A stretch of DNA of 64,000 bases from assembly GCA_938045585.1 (NCBI GenBank), contig CALIAU010000001.1, forward strand, positions 248,001-312,000, read 5' to 3'. Within the stretch, counting starts at the first letter, position 1, and each line of letters begins with the position of its first letter. The notes under the pieces were generated by a model. The model worked only from the letters and a program-made list of their open reading frames with translations, was not told where the DNA came from and did not search any database. The position numbers were made by a program, and so were the translations under genes. This stretch comes from an uncultured Saprospiraceae bacterium. GTDB lineage: Bacteria > Bacteroidota > Bacteroidia > Chitinophagales > Saprospiraceae. Shown here piece after piece: positions 63,431-64,000 of the stretch.

Positions 63431-63462
63431 TTGATTTATATTGACTGCTTTCTTTAATTTCG
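63431..63462 (+). promoter_or_regulatory. Probable sigma-A promoter of the saccharopine dehydrogenase-family gene
   Basis: TTG (63431-63433) and TAATTTCG (63455-63462, one mismatch to TAnnTTTG) are 21 bases apart, close to the Bacteroidota spacing, and 24 bases before the start codon. Confidence 0.45.
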
Positions 63463-63486
63463 CCCTGCATTAAATAAAACTGAGAC

Positions 63487-64000
63487 ATGAAAGCAAATAT
63501 TATAATAGCAGGAAGTGGGGGAATTGGTAGAGCAGCGGGGCTAATTCTTGCAGAAAAGAAGGAATTTGACTGCAATATCTATTTTGGAGATAGGTACCTA
63601 GAGGCCTCACAATCTTCTGTTAAATTTGTACATGATGGCATTGAACAAAATGATATCTGCTATCCATTTTTACTCCCAGAAGACGGAATAACAGAAGAAA
63701 CAGTTGAAATCCTTAAAAAAGGTGACATTATCCTGGATTGTCTTCCTGGGTCGCAAGCACCACGTCTCGCACAAATGGCCAAAGACTACAACTTACATTA
63801 TGCCAATCTAACGGAGTATGTAAATGAAACCAATCAAGTAACTGAAATAGCTAAGGGGGCTGATACTGGCTTTATATTACAGACAGGTTTAGCACCTGGT
63901 TTTATAAATGTACTCGCAATGAAATTGCTCAATAATTTTAGCGAGGAGTTTCAAGTAGAAAAAGTGAAGAAGATAAAGATGAAGGTAGGGGCACTTTCTG
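63487..64000 (+). CDS. Saccharopine dehydrogenase-family protein, 5' part
   Basis: The gene starts at the ATG 63487 and runs off the window end; 171 residues are visible. It opens with a Rossmann motif IIIAGSGGIGRAAGLILAE and continues with ILDCLPGSQAPRLAQMA, YANLTEYVNE and LQTGLAPGFINVLAM, as in NAD(P)-binding saccharopine dehydrogenase-like enzymes of Bacteroidota. The full enzyme is usually 370-400 residues, so more than half is missing here. Confidence 0.85.
   Translation, partial: MKANIIIAGSGGIGRAAGLILAEKKEFDCNIYFGDRYLEASQSSVKFVHDGIEQNDICYPFLLPEDGITEETVEILKKGDIILDCLPGSQAPRLAQMAKDYNLHYANLTEYVNETNQVTEIAKGADTGFILQTGLAPGFINVLAMKLLNNFSEEFQVEKVKKIKMKVGALS

Overview
The window reads as an AT-rich chromosome segment of a Bacteroidota bacterium, probably close to the Saprospiraceae/Lewinella group (the family placement is inference). 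Signs are SusC/CarboxypepD_reg TonB receptors, DUF4249 and DUF5777 proteins, many lipoproteins, C-terminal type IX secretion (T9SS) sorting domains, the short archaeal/eukaryote-type prolyl-tRNA synthetase, and tRNA promoters with the Bacteroidota -7 box TAnnTTTG. Codon use and AT-richness look even, and no phage, IS element, rRNA operon or CRISPR array was seen.

Layout. 0-2 kb: an MbnP/MbnH-like pair (copper-binding lipoprotein and MauG-type di-heme enzyme). 2.2-2.5 kb: a candidate structured RNA. 2.5-9 kb: zinc-ribbon membrane protein, AlkB alkane monooxygenase, FadL/OmpP1-type porin, an Asp/Tyr- and Arg/Ser-rich secreted protein, ProRS. 8.9-10.4 kb: a gene-poor stretch with palindromic repeats, tRNA-Ser(GCU) and a possible gene remnant. 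10.4-12.4 kb: haem-c/copper-monooxygenase-like protein with a redoxin. 12.5-29.8 kb: a long plus-strand block with two YceI proteins, a LytS/LytTR two-component pair, a 2,234-residue T9SS protein with seven cupredoxin modules, a DUF4956-HlyD-TolC set, two haem lipoproteins, an OB-fold protein and a DUF5777 barrel. This looks like an envelope redox/copper/export locus. 30-35 kb: tRNA-Pro(UGG), TonB receptor/DUF4249 pair, fatty acid hydroxylase-family protein.

35-43 kb is the most intriguing region. It holds a secreted von Willebrand A protein, a TPR-CHAT (caspase-like) protease anchored by a C-terminal membrane helix, a T9SS-exported subtilisin, a small sigma-70-like factor and a membrane TPR protein that looks like its anti-sigma partner. 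The vWA, subtilisin and sigma genes share an upstream element, GTCACG-N14-A(T/A)(G/T)CTT, and two copies are also identical over 11 bases downstream. I infer a dedicated alternative-sigma regulon controlling a protease cascade at the cell surface.

43-51 kb: a SusC-like receptor paired with a beta-propeller lipoprotein, then a GMC oxidoreductase, its Tat-exported subunit 3 and a sugar isomerase (periplasmic sugar oxidation). 50.5-55.6 kb: HAD phosphatase, DoxX, and an NHEJ operon (LigD-Ku-endonuclease family). 55.8-64 kb: lipoprotein, repeat element, NarL-type regulator and divergent TPR histidine kinase with a hairpin-rich spacer, PLP-dependent deaminase, FtsK, and the start of a saccharopine dehydrogenase-family gene cut by the window edge.
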